DNA of 64,000 nucleotides from Steromphala cineraria (taxonomy: Eukaryota > Mollusca > Gastropoda > Trochida > Trochidae): NCBI GenBank assembly GCA_916613615.1, contig OU744727.1, positions 22,100,777-22,164,776 of the forward strand, given 5' to 3'. Made by a program: the position numbers and the translations under genes. This document shows, piece after piece, positions 34,724 through 47,115 of this stretch. The notes beneath the pieces are model-generated. The model saw nothing but the letters and a program-made list of their open reading frames with translations. It searched no databases and was not told the origin of the DNA. Every line of letters starts with the position of its first letter. Position 1 is the stretch's first letter.

Positions 34724-35433
34724 GTAATAATGGGTTTTATCTACCACCGATTTCATTTATTATCGAAATACTGCAGTGAGAGTTAACCGACTTTGAACCC
34801 CTGTTTTGACACGTGTTGAATTCAAGTACACACCATTTCATAAATGAGAGTATGGTGTTTCCATTATTCATATCTGTCGAATTACATTAAGGTTACTGTA
34901 TTGTTTGAAACTGAAGTGAAATGCATGAATTCAGTTACTAAAATATCTTCTAACACAAATTACTTTTATGTAAATCTTCATTTACGCGACATTACTGTTT
35001 GACACCAGAAACAATCATAGATAATTCCTTTTTGAATCTCCAAACTTGACCAGGGGATTTGATTTCTTAAGACTGCCTTTCAAAAACCTGAACAGATAAT
35101 GTTTTGAAATTTAAAACTCAATTAAGTTCGATCCTGGAAAACATTACCTTACCCTGTCTAAGTCTTATTCATTGCTCGCGGGTTGAAATTCTAAACATTC
35201 GTAGCAACTTAGGAACCGACTTGAAAATAAGTTTGCGAACCCACATTCATGTTGCGAAAACAACCGGGTATCTTAGTATGATAAGAACTTAAAATCAAGA
35301 GATATACAAAGTAACTCATAACAAATAATAAAAACTGTGTTATGACCATAGGAAGGAAAGCGCCAGATGTTCACGAACAAATATCACGTACAAATATCAG
35401 TTGGGAGTTTATGATTGCTTTCTTTTAACCAAC
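34724..35433. other. Intron 3 stretch
   Basis: AT-rich, no supported feature besides the broken third unit start at 34,724. Confidence 0.4.
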
Positions 35434-35529
35434 CTGTATCTTGTACATCTTTTCCAACCCGTTCCAAATATCCCGCATCGTGTGGATGTCTTCACTGCCC
35501 GGGTAACGTAATAGGTCTGCACATTTATC
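35434..35529 (-). CDS. Exon 3 (candidate): DKCADLL segment
   Basis: Thirty-two codons after acceptor TTGCAG, reading DKCADLLRYPGSED then MRDIWNGLEKMYKIQ, followed by donor GTTGGT. Phase 0 in and out. The composition (charged, helical, one Cys) is unlike the surrounding AT-rich intron. The donor is not the strongest. Confidence 0.62.
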
Positions 35530-37953
35530 CTGCAATAAAGACATACGAGATGAAGGTTTTGGTTCATTTGATGACAAGATCAAGTAAAACAAGGTATGGA
35601 AAATTTCTTTTGATATATTTAGAGCTTTGGAGAGGAAATAATATACTCTGTCACGAAGGGATGTTAAGTGTACATTTATTCATATATATGTTCGCAATAC
35701 ATCGTAATATGAGCTTTTGTGATTGAGAACTTCACGACTGTATTCGTTTTATAAATAGGTGACAAACCTACCTGTAAGGACAATAATTTAACTGTTGAAT
35801 TCCTTCATCTGTTTAATGCAATGGGTAATATGTAAACGAATATACTTAAAGGTAAATCTTTTAGGCATAAGTTTGATTTAAAAATAAACAGGATTATAAT
35901 TACTCTTAAAGATATAGCACGTTTTATTGACAGTCAACCTCTTTATTGTAATGGATGCGATATTTCGGTGAAACGAGTACTGTATATGTGTATGAGATGT
36001 CACCAATTTGAAGCGATAATTTTGACGTAACTCGGAAGAAAATCGAGATCGGCAGGATGGATGCGTTTATTCCTTTATTCAATTATTAGTGGGTTGGTCT
36101 TTCTTATCTACGTTTTATCTACATTTTATTTATGATATCGGGTTCCTGTGCTTTAAACCTTCCCGTTGTCACTATACGACTTTCATTAGCTTTAAAAGAA
36201 TACAGTCGATACTCCTCGATGAGATGGCACTATTAGTCAAATTTGCCATATGTGACCCCTGACAACTCAGGGGTGGCTCTTTAAATGTTAAAGAGACACA
36301 GAGTATGTTGACAGGATCACATATGTCAAATTTTGAAATCGATGTTATTACATCGGGAACCACTAACTGTTACTGAAAATAACAAGTTTAAGGTCAATCA
36401 GTACATAAGAGCAAAAATACGGCCATTCAAAGTCGGGATTTTGATCGAAAACTGGACAGTGTGGTTCGAGTTGCGCGCGCAAATTCGCCAAACGTAATTT
36501 TGAAACCTTGTCATAAGCTGACAGGAAGATATATTCGATTCGATAGGGTTTATTAGGTATTGTAACTAATAGGTAGATTATTGGATGCATAATTTCGAAT
36601 ATTAAACGTATTTGAGACGTTTTCTTGATTTTTCCATAAAATCAAGCATTTTAGAGATTTTATGCATACATGGATATATTTGCAAGTCCAGTGATGAGAT
36701 ATGAACTTTAATCAGCATATTAGATTTTTTGTAGCTTATCAAACGAAATAAAATTTTAAGAAAGATAATCTGTGTCAATTTAAAGACAATGAAATTCCCG
36801 TGACATACTACATATGATAAACCCAGTGATAAATTGGTAGGATATCGATCAACTTTCTTAATATCTACTCATTTATCGGCCGATTGGATGAGATAAAAAC
36901 ACCTTATAGATAAAGTGAGGTCCTGAGATTTTACCTGAACGACTTTTTACACGTAAAAGATAAGTCATCTGAACATATTTGAGATTCTTTGAGTTCTATT
37001 TCGTTGTCAAACTCTCCTTCTCCCATTACAAAATTGTAATTAGGGCTATTTAAATAATTAATGTAAACTAGTGCCAAAATGTTTTCATCATTCAAGTCTT
37101 AATTGGGCGCTTTCTGTTTCGAAATACACATAACACTAATGATCCTCCGTTTGTTTCTTACCTACAACCTTTTTCATACCTTAATATCAAACACGACCAG
37201 CTAAAGACTGCTTAAAGTCTGGTCAAGGGTATACCTTAAATATAATCGCTCACTTGTCGTAACTTTAAAGCAACATTACGCATAGTTGAAATAATGTATG
37301 CTTAACGACGATCCTTCATTTTATAAGGATTTGATATTAGCATACGTACATGTAAGGTCACTGAATCATTCAAACCAGACCATGAAAAGTTATTGAGGGA
37401 AGTTTTTGGACTCATGGGCGATTTGTGTTGCTATACCAAATAGTTGGTAATGACACAGACACACATTTGTAAATGCATTAGAGTTTAGCAGATTTTTCTA
37501 TAAAAAAAGATGAGATATATGTATAATGAGATCTGTCTAGTCCTGCCCATCGTGACACTCTTCTATAGTAGATGAAATCTTATTTGATTTTGTCTGCCAA
37601 TATATGCGGATTTCAGATACTACAACCTTCCACTAAGAGTCATGGCTACACGTCATACGCCCTTGATTTTCAATTGATGTTATCAACCAGGAAGACGACT
37701 ACATGTATGTCACGTTTTGTTAACATGCATTTCGTTGTCAATACGAATTTCTTTCTGACATAACTACAAAAGACAGCTTTGTTACACGGAACAAGTAAGT
37801 TAAGTTTTGCCTAACTCAATTACATGTAACAATGCCAAAAACCGTTTCGACATGAATTATTCAAATGACCCATTCTGTAAGAAATTTCAGCGAAATAAAA
37901 GAAAGGAATAATCGATCAGATGTTAAACGAACCAAGGAACTATACATGATGGC
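35530..37953. other. Intron 2, mainly unique AT-rich
   Basis: Short open frames are not convincing. The stretch 37,625-37,745 shares words such as CATACGCC and AACCAGGAAGACG with 56,605-56,690, so both are copies of a dispersed repeat. Confidence 0.4.
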
Positions 37954-38132
37954 ATATATAGAGATTACAAAACGAGTGAGTGTTGAATATCGAAAATATT
38001 TCAACGAGATATTTTCAAATGTTTTGATTTATTCACGAGCGAAAGCGAGTGAATAAATCAAAACTTTGAAAATATTGAGTTGAAATATTTTCGATATTCA
38101 ACACTCACGAGTTTTGTGATCTATTTATTACA
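37954..38132. mobile_element. Palindromic element next to the exon 2 donor
   Basis: About 179 bp that folds on itself: ATATAGAGATTACAAAACGA at one end, its near complement TCGTGAG...ATCTATTTATTAC at the other, tip CACGAGCGAAAGCGAGTG. Its right end overlaps the first bases of the intron after exon 2. Confidence 0.82.
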
Positions 38133-38135
38133 TAC

Positions 38136-38283
38136 AAAACGAATTTCTATTTCTTTGAAACCACGATCAATCCATGCGCGACATAGTTGCGTAATGATAC
38201 ACTGGTGAGGTACCTCTGTGTTCGCAAAAGCAAAAACATAGTCCCGTTTTTCGTTAGCATCATCTTCACCTTTAAATAGAATC
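38136..38283 (-). CDS. Exon 2 (candidate): N-terminal region with two cysteines
   Basis: Open 49-codon segment with protein-like composition, containing EKRDYVFAFANTE, QCIITQLC and a helix-like end before donor GTATGT. Acceptor AGTAG just above 38,283 has a weak pyrimidine tract. It enters in phase 2 and leaves in phase 0, exactly what is needed between exon 1 (out 2) and exon 3 (in 0). A long palindromic element abuts its donor. Not recognised as a known domain. Confidence 0.58.
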
Positions 38284-40092
38284 CTACTTTTAAACAATCA
38301 TGAGTGTACAGTTTATCGCCTGAGTTATCCAAAACCAAAACATTAGCAAATACTTTAACAATAAAAAACGACGCTGTTGTCGGTACTGTAGCAGAGAGAT
38401 CCCCAACACCAAGACGTGGTTTTTGAACGGTTCAATCGTCCTTGCTAAACGTTTCTAGATGAATGCTGATAATTCAGTATTTTGCTTGATTATGTAAAGC
38501 AGGGTTCATATTATAAATGAAACTGCATGTTAACACAACCCTGAACCGTTTCTAAACTATCGGCTTTCACTCAAACTTTCAAAGCTCCGTGTTGACAAAA
38601 CGCGTCCGTTGAATACAAAAGGGAGATAACTCTTTCCAAACTAAATTTAGACAAGATATTTTTTAATTCAGTGGCGAAAAAGCCGAGATCGGTACGCGAA
38701 TATTGGTTTGATAATTTTGCACATATATCTTTGATGTGATGCAACTTTATTTTGAGGGAAAATACGAAAATGAAAAAAAATATGATAAATTAAAAATTTG
38801 AAGCGGCTGAAGGTTCGGTTGCACCCGATCAGCTGATTGCAAAAGTAGTACGGCATTATGACGTCACTATCGTTGAATAACCTGCTTTGGTTACACAACA
38901 CTCGTTGAATAACTTTCAACTGGTTACACAACACTTGTTTCAAATAACCAAAATTATCTCATGAAGATATTCAGAACACGTATGTAATAAACTGATATAT
39001 TACCCATACGGGCGAGGATACACGAGTGGATATTTTTTTGATATCCGCACATGTGCTTTTTAGTGATTCTCAACGTTGATTGGTCGGTTCCTTAGAGAAT
39101 GAAAGACGATTGGTCGACGGAACTATTTTCAAGTTTCATTGATAAATTGAACGTGTCGAACGTATGTCGATTAGGTTAAAAATGAAATCGTAGAACGATG
39201 AATATTACTGTACATCATATAACTTACAGGTTGATATTTAAACGCAGTATTATTTGAAACTATTCATCTACGTGTTGAATTTCATTGAGATCTCAAGATT
39301 ATGCTTTTTCCAAAGGTACAATAAGCGCTGTCTGATTGTAAACAAACATGGCTGCCATCGAAAATTCATGAAATCTATCCAAGCACAATAATTTTACTGA
39401 TCCATTAGTAATTATTAACACATAAAAACCATAGGGACTCAAATTCAATTCATACATCCATGAAAGCAGTAACTTTTACAAATCAACATACTCATAGTTG
39501 ATCAGCCCTGGGAACAATCCTACCGTAATCACAGGCCGATTAGAGTTATCGTTCTTGACACTTGCTACTTGAATGAAGGTAACGTCGAAAGAAACAAATG
39601 TTGTTCAAACTTCAGATTATTTGATTATCCTGACATACAGACTTGTTTTGATGCATTCTTTGTAGGTTTATCTTAAAGATATTGCCACTTTTATCAATTA
39701 TAGTTTAAAAAAATTGACAGGTTTTTGACATTTTCGTTACAACATTGTGCCGTCAACAACACATCACAGTGGTAGTACGGCGTGACGATCGGCTGATTCA
39801 AATACTCAAATAATGTTGTTTGTTAAGAGTTTTATGTGTGTTAATTTGTTCAAGGTTGAAAAGTGTATTACATGTATATCATTCAGGGACAATATTTTCG
39901 TCATTTTCGTATTGTTTTGAAACTGAACTAGATTCCGATGCGTTGTTGACTAATTCACTCTGGAGATGTTCGGTTGGACACGCGTATGAATACTGATCAG
40001 CTGATTGGTATCACTTACTACAGCATTACTACGATTTCTCAATCGCTTTTTTTCAGTCGTATTTTAATTATATTTCATTACAAATGGGAAGT
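38284..40092. other. Intron 1 stretch
   Basis: AT-rich. A piece near 38,985-39,040 (ATATTACCCATACGGGCGAG...) resembles the half of a palindromic element. No gene seen. Confidence 0.4.
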
Positions 40093-40246
40093 ATATAGAA
40101 TAACCAACTCGGTACGAGTGATTACGGAATATCTGCCCTCGTCAAAATAATGTTCAGTCGCTCGCCAAGGCTCGCGACTGTGAACATTATTTCGACTCGG
40201 GCAGATATCCCGTAATCACTCGTACCTCGTTAGTTATTCTCTAAAT
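40093..40246. mobile_element. Palindromic element with CGCTCGCCAAGG tip
   Basis: About 154 bp: GGTACGAGTGATTACGG at the left, CCGTAATCACTCGTACC at the right, centre CAGTCGCTCGCCAAGGCTCG. Ends GTATATAGAATAAC and TTATTCTCTAAAT. Confidence 0.82.
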
Positions 40247-41009
40247 GAAACATTACTTTACTACAGTAATAGATCATTCATCAGCACATCATCATTTCAC
40301 AACTGCTTCTAACAAATGTCCTTTTGGGAGGAAAACTACAAAATATAATCCATTTTTAAGAATATACAGTTTGCAATGAAATGAATTAACATGAGTATGA
40401 TGAATAAAATTTCATTTGACTTACTCAATTTTTTATGAATCTTATAAATTTTTTTCATAATGGATCCAATACTGAAAAATAGGATATTGTTAGTCGTAAA
40501 TATTACTAGAGAGCGTTTCAATAAGTTATACATGCCAAGCATATTCTATAGATGAACGACTCTTTGAACCTTAGAGAAATTTTATTCTAAAGGAACTGTA
40601 TATTCTAAATACAACATTAAAAATCAAAACCAAAAAATAAGGATTTTACAATGATACAAATCTGTCTGTACATATGAACCATAAAAGACTATTTAATATC
40701 CTACCTAAATCAATAGTGTTGATTTCAATAACTGAAACAATCTTAAATTGTGTTATCAAACTGTGTTTTATTCAGTCTAAATACATATCTTGCGTTAGTA
40801 TATTTTTATATAAAAAAAAACGAAGGAGACATGCTATTAATCACTATAATTCATTTTCAATACGTTCACACAAAGGTCACTATTCTGAACCCATTGTTGT
40901 GATGTCATAGATTTGTGACATCATCTTGTTCATGACGCTATTGCATTGTGATGTAATAATTGATATAATGTTAAGCAACTGTGGTGTAACAGGGCATTGT
41001 TGAAAATCA

Positions 41010-41262
41010 TCAAGTTCAATTCAGATGAACTCTCGCGCCCTTGAATCGTTAACGCCGTGGTCGTTAGGCTTGTGTAATTGTAGATGTAAAACTTGTTGAG
41101 AGTGAGTGTTCGATAAACCTATAACCGAAAATGAAATTGCGTTGCTGTGAAAACCCTCAAGAATAACGAGGCTAGTGTGCTTGTTAGTGTATTGAATTTG
41201 TATCATGATGCCTAGTCACATCAATCTTTTAAAATAAAGAAGAAGAAGAAGAAGAAGAAGAA
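41010..41262 (+). mobile_element. LINE-like 3' end with (AAG)n tail
   Basis: A non-AT-rich stretch that ends AATAAAGAAGAAGAAG with an eight-fold AAG run, as in the 3' tails of some non-LTR elements. No coding part remains, so the assignment rests on the tail. Confidence 0.4.
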
Positions 41263-41400
41263 TATATTGTATTTACGTGTGACATGTTGTTATAAAACAT
41301 TTGGAACATTTACAAAATCAATTTATAAAACAACATCCAGCCTTAAAAGGCTTATGAGACACGAAGTTCGTTGATAATCTAAAAACATGAGATAAAGACA

Positions 41401-43550
41401 TACATGTATACGAGTCATTCTCAAAAGTTTGTGAAATTCCTGTCCGCCACTTTCTACCGTCTTTATTTAATAAATAACATTTAAATTTGATAAGATTTCA
41501 CTTTCAGATTGAAGCTTATATATTTGATACACAAAAGAACACTTTCAAATATAAATTAATGCTCAATCTATTTTTTTATTTGATTTTTACAAAATCAGAA
41601 GACGTAATTTCCCATGTCCCAGCAAAGGAATTTAGACCTACAAGAGTCTGTCATTTGGTGAATGAGTTTGGGATGTACTTTTTTCCACTGGTTGTTGATA
41701 GAAACATCTATTATGATATTCCCTTCATTAATCAAACCTTATATAGAGTAAATTTTCATATTAATTTTCACTTTTTATGTCTGTCACAGAAAATTATGTC
41801 TTTCCTGTAACAGTACCATATTATCATGAAATAATTGATGATCCCTTGATTTCTGGAAAATATATTTCTTGTCATGCTCAATGTTAGTTTCTGATTGACA
41901 AAGCAAACACTTTAATCTGGGCTTCAGACAATATACTTTTTATAAAAAAAATTAGTTGAAATTCAGATTTTAGAGAGTAGAAATTGCCGATGTCTTTACT
42001 GTAACACATATTTCAAAACTGCTGTTATGTTTGTGTAACTTATCACCAGTTCATTAAATCTGGGTTGTCGAAAGCAACACAAGCCTTAAGTCTGGCTCGC
42101 TTGAGGGATCAGTCATTATCTTTAATTGTAGTGTCAAAGAGATATTGTCTTTAATGTAACAGTCTATCCTGTAACAAAAGTATGTTACAGGAAAGATAAC
42201 ATTGTTACAGTAAAGACATTTCATCACTATTTGTTTTATTTAATGAATAAAAGAACTTAACATTTATTTTTTCATCACATATTTCAAAAACATTAAGTAT
42301 TAGTTTAATGTTCATTATTTCATATTGTAAGATAGAAGGCATATATTTACACAACATGGACTTATCAGAACTTGTTATTGCAAAGACTTGACTCCGTTAC
42401 AGTAAAGAATGTTTGCATGATTACTGGTGTCAAAATACAAAGAGGAGAAATCTTGAAGTTAATTAGCTGATAATTAATAGTAGAAATACCCCAAAAAGAT
42501 AAGGAGCATTATTATTTATTATTTGTCAGTGTCTAAGGGTCATAAATAATAATTGATTTTAGTTACTGCAAAGACTTTATTGTTACGGTAAAGACTTAAC
42601 ATTATTTCTGCATATATTGTAAATACTGAGAGTTTCAATTTACCATATTTACCATCAAACAAGATACAAACTGATTACAAACTGTTTTCTGAATTGGTTC
42701 TTCGATATATTATGGTAGTCTTACATGTCATTATCAATGCAGTCACTTTGAAAATGGATAAACTTAATTAATCATATCTTTCGTAACATTTGATGTCTTT
42801 CCTGTAACAATTATTGGCGACATAACTTTTTTTCAAAATCACACTCTATTGATAACTAAAGGATATCATGAGAAATTTGTGCAATAATCAAATGTTCTCA
42901 ACTAATACAACTACACAATATTTTGAAATATCAGTACACTTCATAAATATTTTTGTTTTTTTGCCTTTCCAGTCACATAAAGTGTCTTTCACATAACATG
43001 AATGTCTTTCCTGTAACTCCATTAATTCTTTTAAATAGGCCCTAATCAATAATGATAACATGTTGACAATATCCTGAAATGGAATTTAACTAAGTAGATG
43101 TCCAATTCAGTTGAAATAATTTTCTTTAAATCATTTACTTTGACATTTATAGGTTTTGAAAGTGTAAACTGGTCCTCTGTTTACATATGAACACAGTTGT
43201 TCCCTTAATCTAAACCTTAAAGTAGTTTAATGTTAAGTTTTATTATTTGCAAGTGGTGTAAAAGAATAAAATAAATTGACCTAAATAGAAAAATTTAAGA
43301 TATAACATTAATTTCAGATTTCTTGGTCAAAACAGTATTGTTACAGGAAAGACACTCATGATCACATACACTAATTAATTAATCAGCAACAGACTTACTG
43401 AACATCATTAAGCATTAATTTTGTATTTTTCACATGTCTTTGATATACACTTACCCATTTGCGAAAATTAATTACCAAAATGTTTCATAATTTTTTTAAA
43501 AATTTTGTGTCCAAAATTGCACCTTTTTTTGAGAATGACTCATACATGTA
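41401..43550. mobile_element. 2.15-kb element with inverted ends and an iterated 16-bp motif
   Basis: Left end TACATGTATACGAGTCATTC then TCAAAA; right end inverts to TACATGTATGAGTCATTCTC then AAAA. Within it, the motif TGTCTTTCCTGTAACA and its complement recur at least a dozen times, for example at 41,797, 41,991, 42,146, 42,183 (inverted), 42,203 (inverted), 42,581 (inverted), 42,794, 43,003 and 43,339 (inverted). No transposase frame. Family not recognised. Confidence 0.65.
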
Positions 43551-43856
43551 CATTGTTAAAATGATGTGGAAACAGAGTCACATAAGTGCTTATAATACAA
43601 GTGATAACTACATGTTGATTTTGGACCTTTTACGTCTAATAAACATTTTGTTTATCATGGCAGAAAGAGACATAAAAACATGTTATTTAACTTAAAATAA
43701 ACAAATTAATAAACTGGCGAAAGCTGGACAAATCGAGGGTCTCTGCTGTATACTAGTTTATGATAATTTAATTGTGTTTCCAAAATGGTGTAGTTCATAA
43801 AGCGTGTGTAACAGACGGTAGAACACCCGAGAGGGAGACACACCAAATCCTGATAA

Positions 43857-44567
43857 TTAAGGATTCAGCCATAAGGCTGAATCCTTATTGTTATTGGCGT
43901 GTTTTTTATTAAGGATTCAGCCATAAAGGCTGAATCCTTATTGTTATTGGCGTGTTTTTTATTATTTTTCTTTCTAGAAATTTTTAACCAGTGCACAGCC
44001 AAAACGGCTGAAGCAAATACAACTAAACTGTACAGACATATAGCCCTTACCATGATATATGGCCGTTAAGCTTTTCAGCCTGATTGGTTAAAGCATTAAA
44101 GGTCCAGTTCGATTCCAAAATCGAAAATTTAACATTGATTTTTTTTTTCAAAATGCACTTAGAGACCTGAAACTTTTTTAAAAAGATGCGCAATAAAAAA
44201 TAATGCGAAAAATGAAATCATGACAAAAATGTAGGTCACGTGGTATACCCGCCATCTTGCTTTTAGTGCATAGAGCAGACCATAGAATTTTATGATTTTT
44301 GCATGAGAGTTAGACATGACCAAGGTCTTCAAATTGAAAAAATAAAATCGCTCGCGAACAGTCATTTCCGGTCGCTATAATGCATTTTCCGAACATGGGG
44401 TCAGCTCCGACAGAAATACTGTAAATGATACTTTCCAATGCTGTTGTAGCTTAATTCTTCACAAGACGTTCATGAAACTTTCAGGATTGATTGCTAACAT
44501 TTTTATCTGTATAATGTATACGTTATATGTACGGCTGAATCCTGTTTTCGTCGCTTGCGACTATATT
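43857..44567. mobile_element. GGATTCAGCC-hairpin repeat, copy A
   Basis: Starts with the hairpin AAGGATTCAGCCATAAGGCT then GAATCC, which is present twice in tandem (43,860 and 43,913), each followed by TTGTTATTGGCGTGTTTTTT. Further in: ATCGAAAATTTAACATTGAT and CTCGCGAACAGTCATTTCCG. Matches copy B at 62.0-63.46 kb in the opposite orientation. Confidence 0.75.
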
Positions 44568-45075
44568 TACAGGTTGTTATTATTCCAAGCCAATACTTTT
44601 CTCTGCGTTATCTGTGGAGGCTATGGCCGATTTATGCAATATTGACCGTGTTAAGCAATAGAGGTGCGGTACACTACAATTTAGTGTATGAAAATAATTC
44701 AAACTATTTACTTACCCTCCTTTAATATATTTCATTTTTATGATTTCCATTAAAGTCAATCTAGATGCTCACCTGAATCAGGACTAGAGGCTCGAAGCGT
44801 GATGGTATAATGTCGTTATGATAGTTGTTGAATACACTTTATATGAGGTATGATTGACTCTGAGAAACATAAATATATATTTTTTAATAGATAGGCGTTA
44901 ATAAAAAACATAGGCTTGTTTGCTGATCCACTTCTAAATATTTATTTTAAAACTATGCCGAAAGCTATTCATGTTTTAGATCACAACGTTTGGTCCTTTT
45001 AAACATCTGAAGATTACGCAAACACCTAATCATACTAAACTAAATTCATGTAATAATACAAAAAATGCTACTTAC
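44568..45075. other. Intron 1 between repeat and exon 1b
   Basis: AT-rich, no feature seen. Confidence 0.4.
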
Positions 45076-45146
45076 CCATTTTCATCTAAACTTAACACCA
45101 CTAAGAAGTACGAACAAAGACACACAGTTGAAATAATCCAAAACAT
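45076..45146 (-). CDS. Exon 1b: paralogous alternative signal-peptide exon
   Basis: Begins MFWIISTVCLCSYFLVV and ends SLDENG. It matches exon 1a residue by residue apart from one codon fewer, has donor GTAAGT and the same exit phase (2). An in-frame ATG nine bases further upstream (45,153-45,155) could also be used. The frame stays open upstream to 45,551, which I take as chance or 5' UTR. The two exons look like a tandem duplication that gives the gene two possible promoters. Confidence 0.7.
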
Positions 45147-46247
45147 TTTCACCATGCACACTCTTCCTCTATTACATCCTGGTTCGTAAGATCCTTTTTG
45201 GTTAAAACATGGCTTGGGTAAACCATCCTTATAATACTGAAGCTGTGTAATTCTATTGGACGCAGGGCGTGTTACCGTCCATGCTAATATGAAAGTATAA
45301 TTGAATGCATTGTACCATTCGAAATTGACATAACTGCTCATCCATAAAAACAGCCGTTTAAAGAATGTTTTTAACGCTGTTGTAGCTGTAAGACACAGTT
45401 CTACTTCCTTGTAGCGTGTGTTGGCGTTACACTCTGTACCGCAGTATAACAGCGGGTATAAAGGGTGCACAAATGCATAGGGGCCAATAAATATACGCAA
45501 ACCTTTCAATGGACGGTTCAAATTGACACTTTTAGAAATATAACAAATCAATAATACAGAACTTTAGGCAAATACGAGAAATTAAGCTTGCTTAAATCGA
45601 ATAATTTCTTTTTTTAACACTTGAAAAATCTCAAGTACATAATAGTTTTGTGAGTATCATACGCATTTCAATAAGATTGACACAAAGCTTATTAAGGAAT
45701 ATAAATAAAAAGGTGTATAATGAAACTGTTGCACTTTTCTCTGGAGTACAACATCGTCACATAATGAACTTTTATAAATTTCAAGTTAACAGTAATATAA
45801 ATTGTCTAAGTTGGAAGTTTATAACTTGACATCACTCCAAGAGAAAGGTTGAAATTTCAAGTAAAGATCGTAAATTTTCGGTGAAATTTCAGGATGCTGA
45901 GTTGTTTTTACTACAGTCGTATTCTCAATATATATATACAATGCTTGATGACATATAAGAGTAATACATTGTTTATTAGAAAGGTGCGACAGGATGAACA
46001 GCGTGACAACCATCACATGACTAACATCCATAAATCCTTTAGTCATGTAGATCTACTTTTGATTACCACTTTACATGTTATTATCATATACCATACATGT
46101 ACACGTCCAAAACTGTGTTTCACAGGAGATATCCCTTGTGGAAGATCAAGCGATATCTCCTAGGAAATATTGCTTTGACAATAGGTTTTGAACAATGCCC
46201 TGTAATGAGAAAATACATAACATCACAAACGTTTTACATCAACAGTA

Positions 46248-46339
46248 ATGACGTCACAATGCTATGACGTCATAAACACAACGACATCACAATGCTTTGA
46301 CGTCATTACCACGATGACGTCACAATGCTATGACATCAC
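46248..46339. promoter_or_regulatory. Cluster of CRE-like TGACGTCA sites
   Basis: Perfect TGACGTCA at 46,249, 46,265, 46,298 and 46,315, and TGACATCA-type variants near 46,283 and 46,331, spaced by CAATGCTA words in about three tandem units. TGACGTCA is the binding site of CREB/ATF bZIP factors. It lies about 1.1 kb upstream of exon 1b and downstream of exon 1a. It could equally be a simple tandem repeat; a decayed relative is at 40,895-40,965. Confidence 0.5.
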
Positions 46340-46404
46340 TGGTTTAGCAGTTTTAGAGCTATGCAGTGTTCAAAAATGTAAATGTGATGAAAAATGATTT
46401 TGGG

Positions 46405-46566
46405 TGATAAATAGAATCTCACCCTCGTGTCTTCTGATATCAAACATATCAAAACTCGTTGATAAAAATAAAATATTCTCGGCAAGCCTCGGATATTTGT
46501 TACTTTTATCAACTTGTGTTGATGTATTTGATATCAGAAGACACTTGGGTAAGATTCTCTATATCT
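46405..46566. mobile_element. Palindromic element with CTCGGCAAGCCTCGG tip
   Basis: About 162 bp: GTGTCTTCTGATATCAAA at the left, its complement TTTGATATCAGAAGACAC at the right, centre ATTCTCGGCAAGCCTCGGAT. Outer ends GATAAATAGAATCTC and GATTCTCTATATC. Confidence 0.82.
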
Positions 46567-46965
46567 TCCAATTTCAACATCTTAACATCTAAAAGAACAT
46601 GGCATATGGTACATAGCATAAATTTTAGGATGATATTCATCTTAAAAGGTAGCAATTCTTATCACTAAAGATTCACTAAACCACCTCAAAATTACACAGA
46701 ATAATGAAGGCGTGGGGCTAATAAATAAACCTATCGTGTGCTTGACACCTCTACGCGCATTTGATTTGGAGTGGATTAAAGATTTGTATCATGATATGAC
46801 CACATTTTTTATCTTGTAGATTGGCACTGATTTCGGTTCTAGCGTTTGTGTCTATGTATGGAAATAGAAAGAAATAGTTTTCAAGTTATAATATTTATAA
46901 AAATAGCATGTCAACTACTTTAAAAAATCCGAGATTGTAGATAAAAAGTATGAATTGTAAGTAAA

Positions 46966-47050
46966 TTTATTAACACCCACCATGAAAGATAATTGAAATA
47001 TAACAAATTTATTAACACCCACCATGAAAGATAATTGAAATATAACAAAC
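46966..47050. repeat. Tandem duplication of about 42 bp
   Basis: TTATTAACACCCACCATGAA plus following bases to ATATAACAAA occurs twice in a row, within the intron just after exon 1a. Confidence 0.8.
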
Positions 47051-47115
47051 TTAAGCGTTTCAACTGATAGATGCAAACATCAGACTATAAACCATGATTA
47101 AAAGTTTATACTCAC

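Noticed and set aside
36363..36590. Minus-strand frame with LRLANLRAQLEPHCPVFD
   Set aside because: No matching acceptor/donor pair in phase with exons 2 and 3, and those two already join in phase 0.
43438..43500. Sequence like the exon 1 donor (ACTTACCCATTTGCGAAA)
   Set aside because: No signal peptide upstream in any frame, and it lies inside the 41.4-43.55-kb repeat element.
45072..45551. 159-residue open frame leading into exon 1b
   Set aside because: Only the last 24-27 residues resemble exon 1a; the upstream part has AT-driven composition and no signal, so it is treated as 5' UTR or chance.
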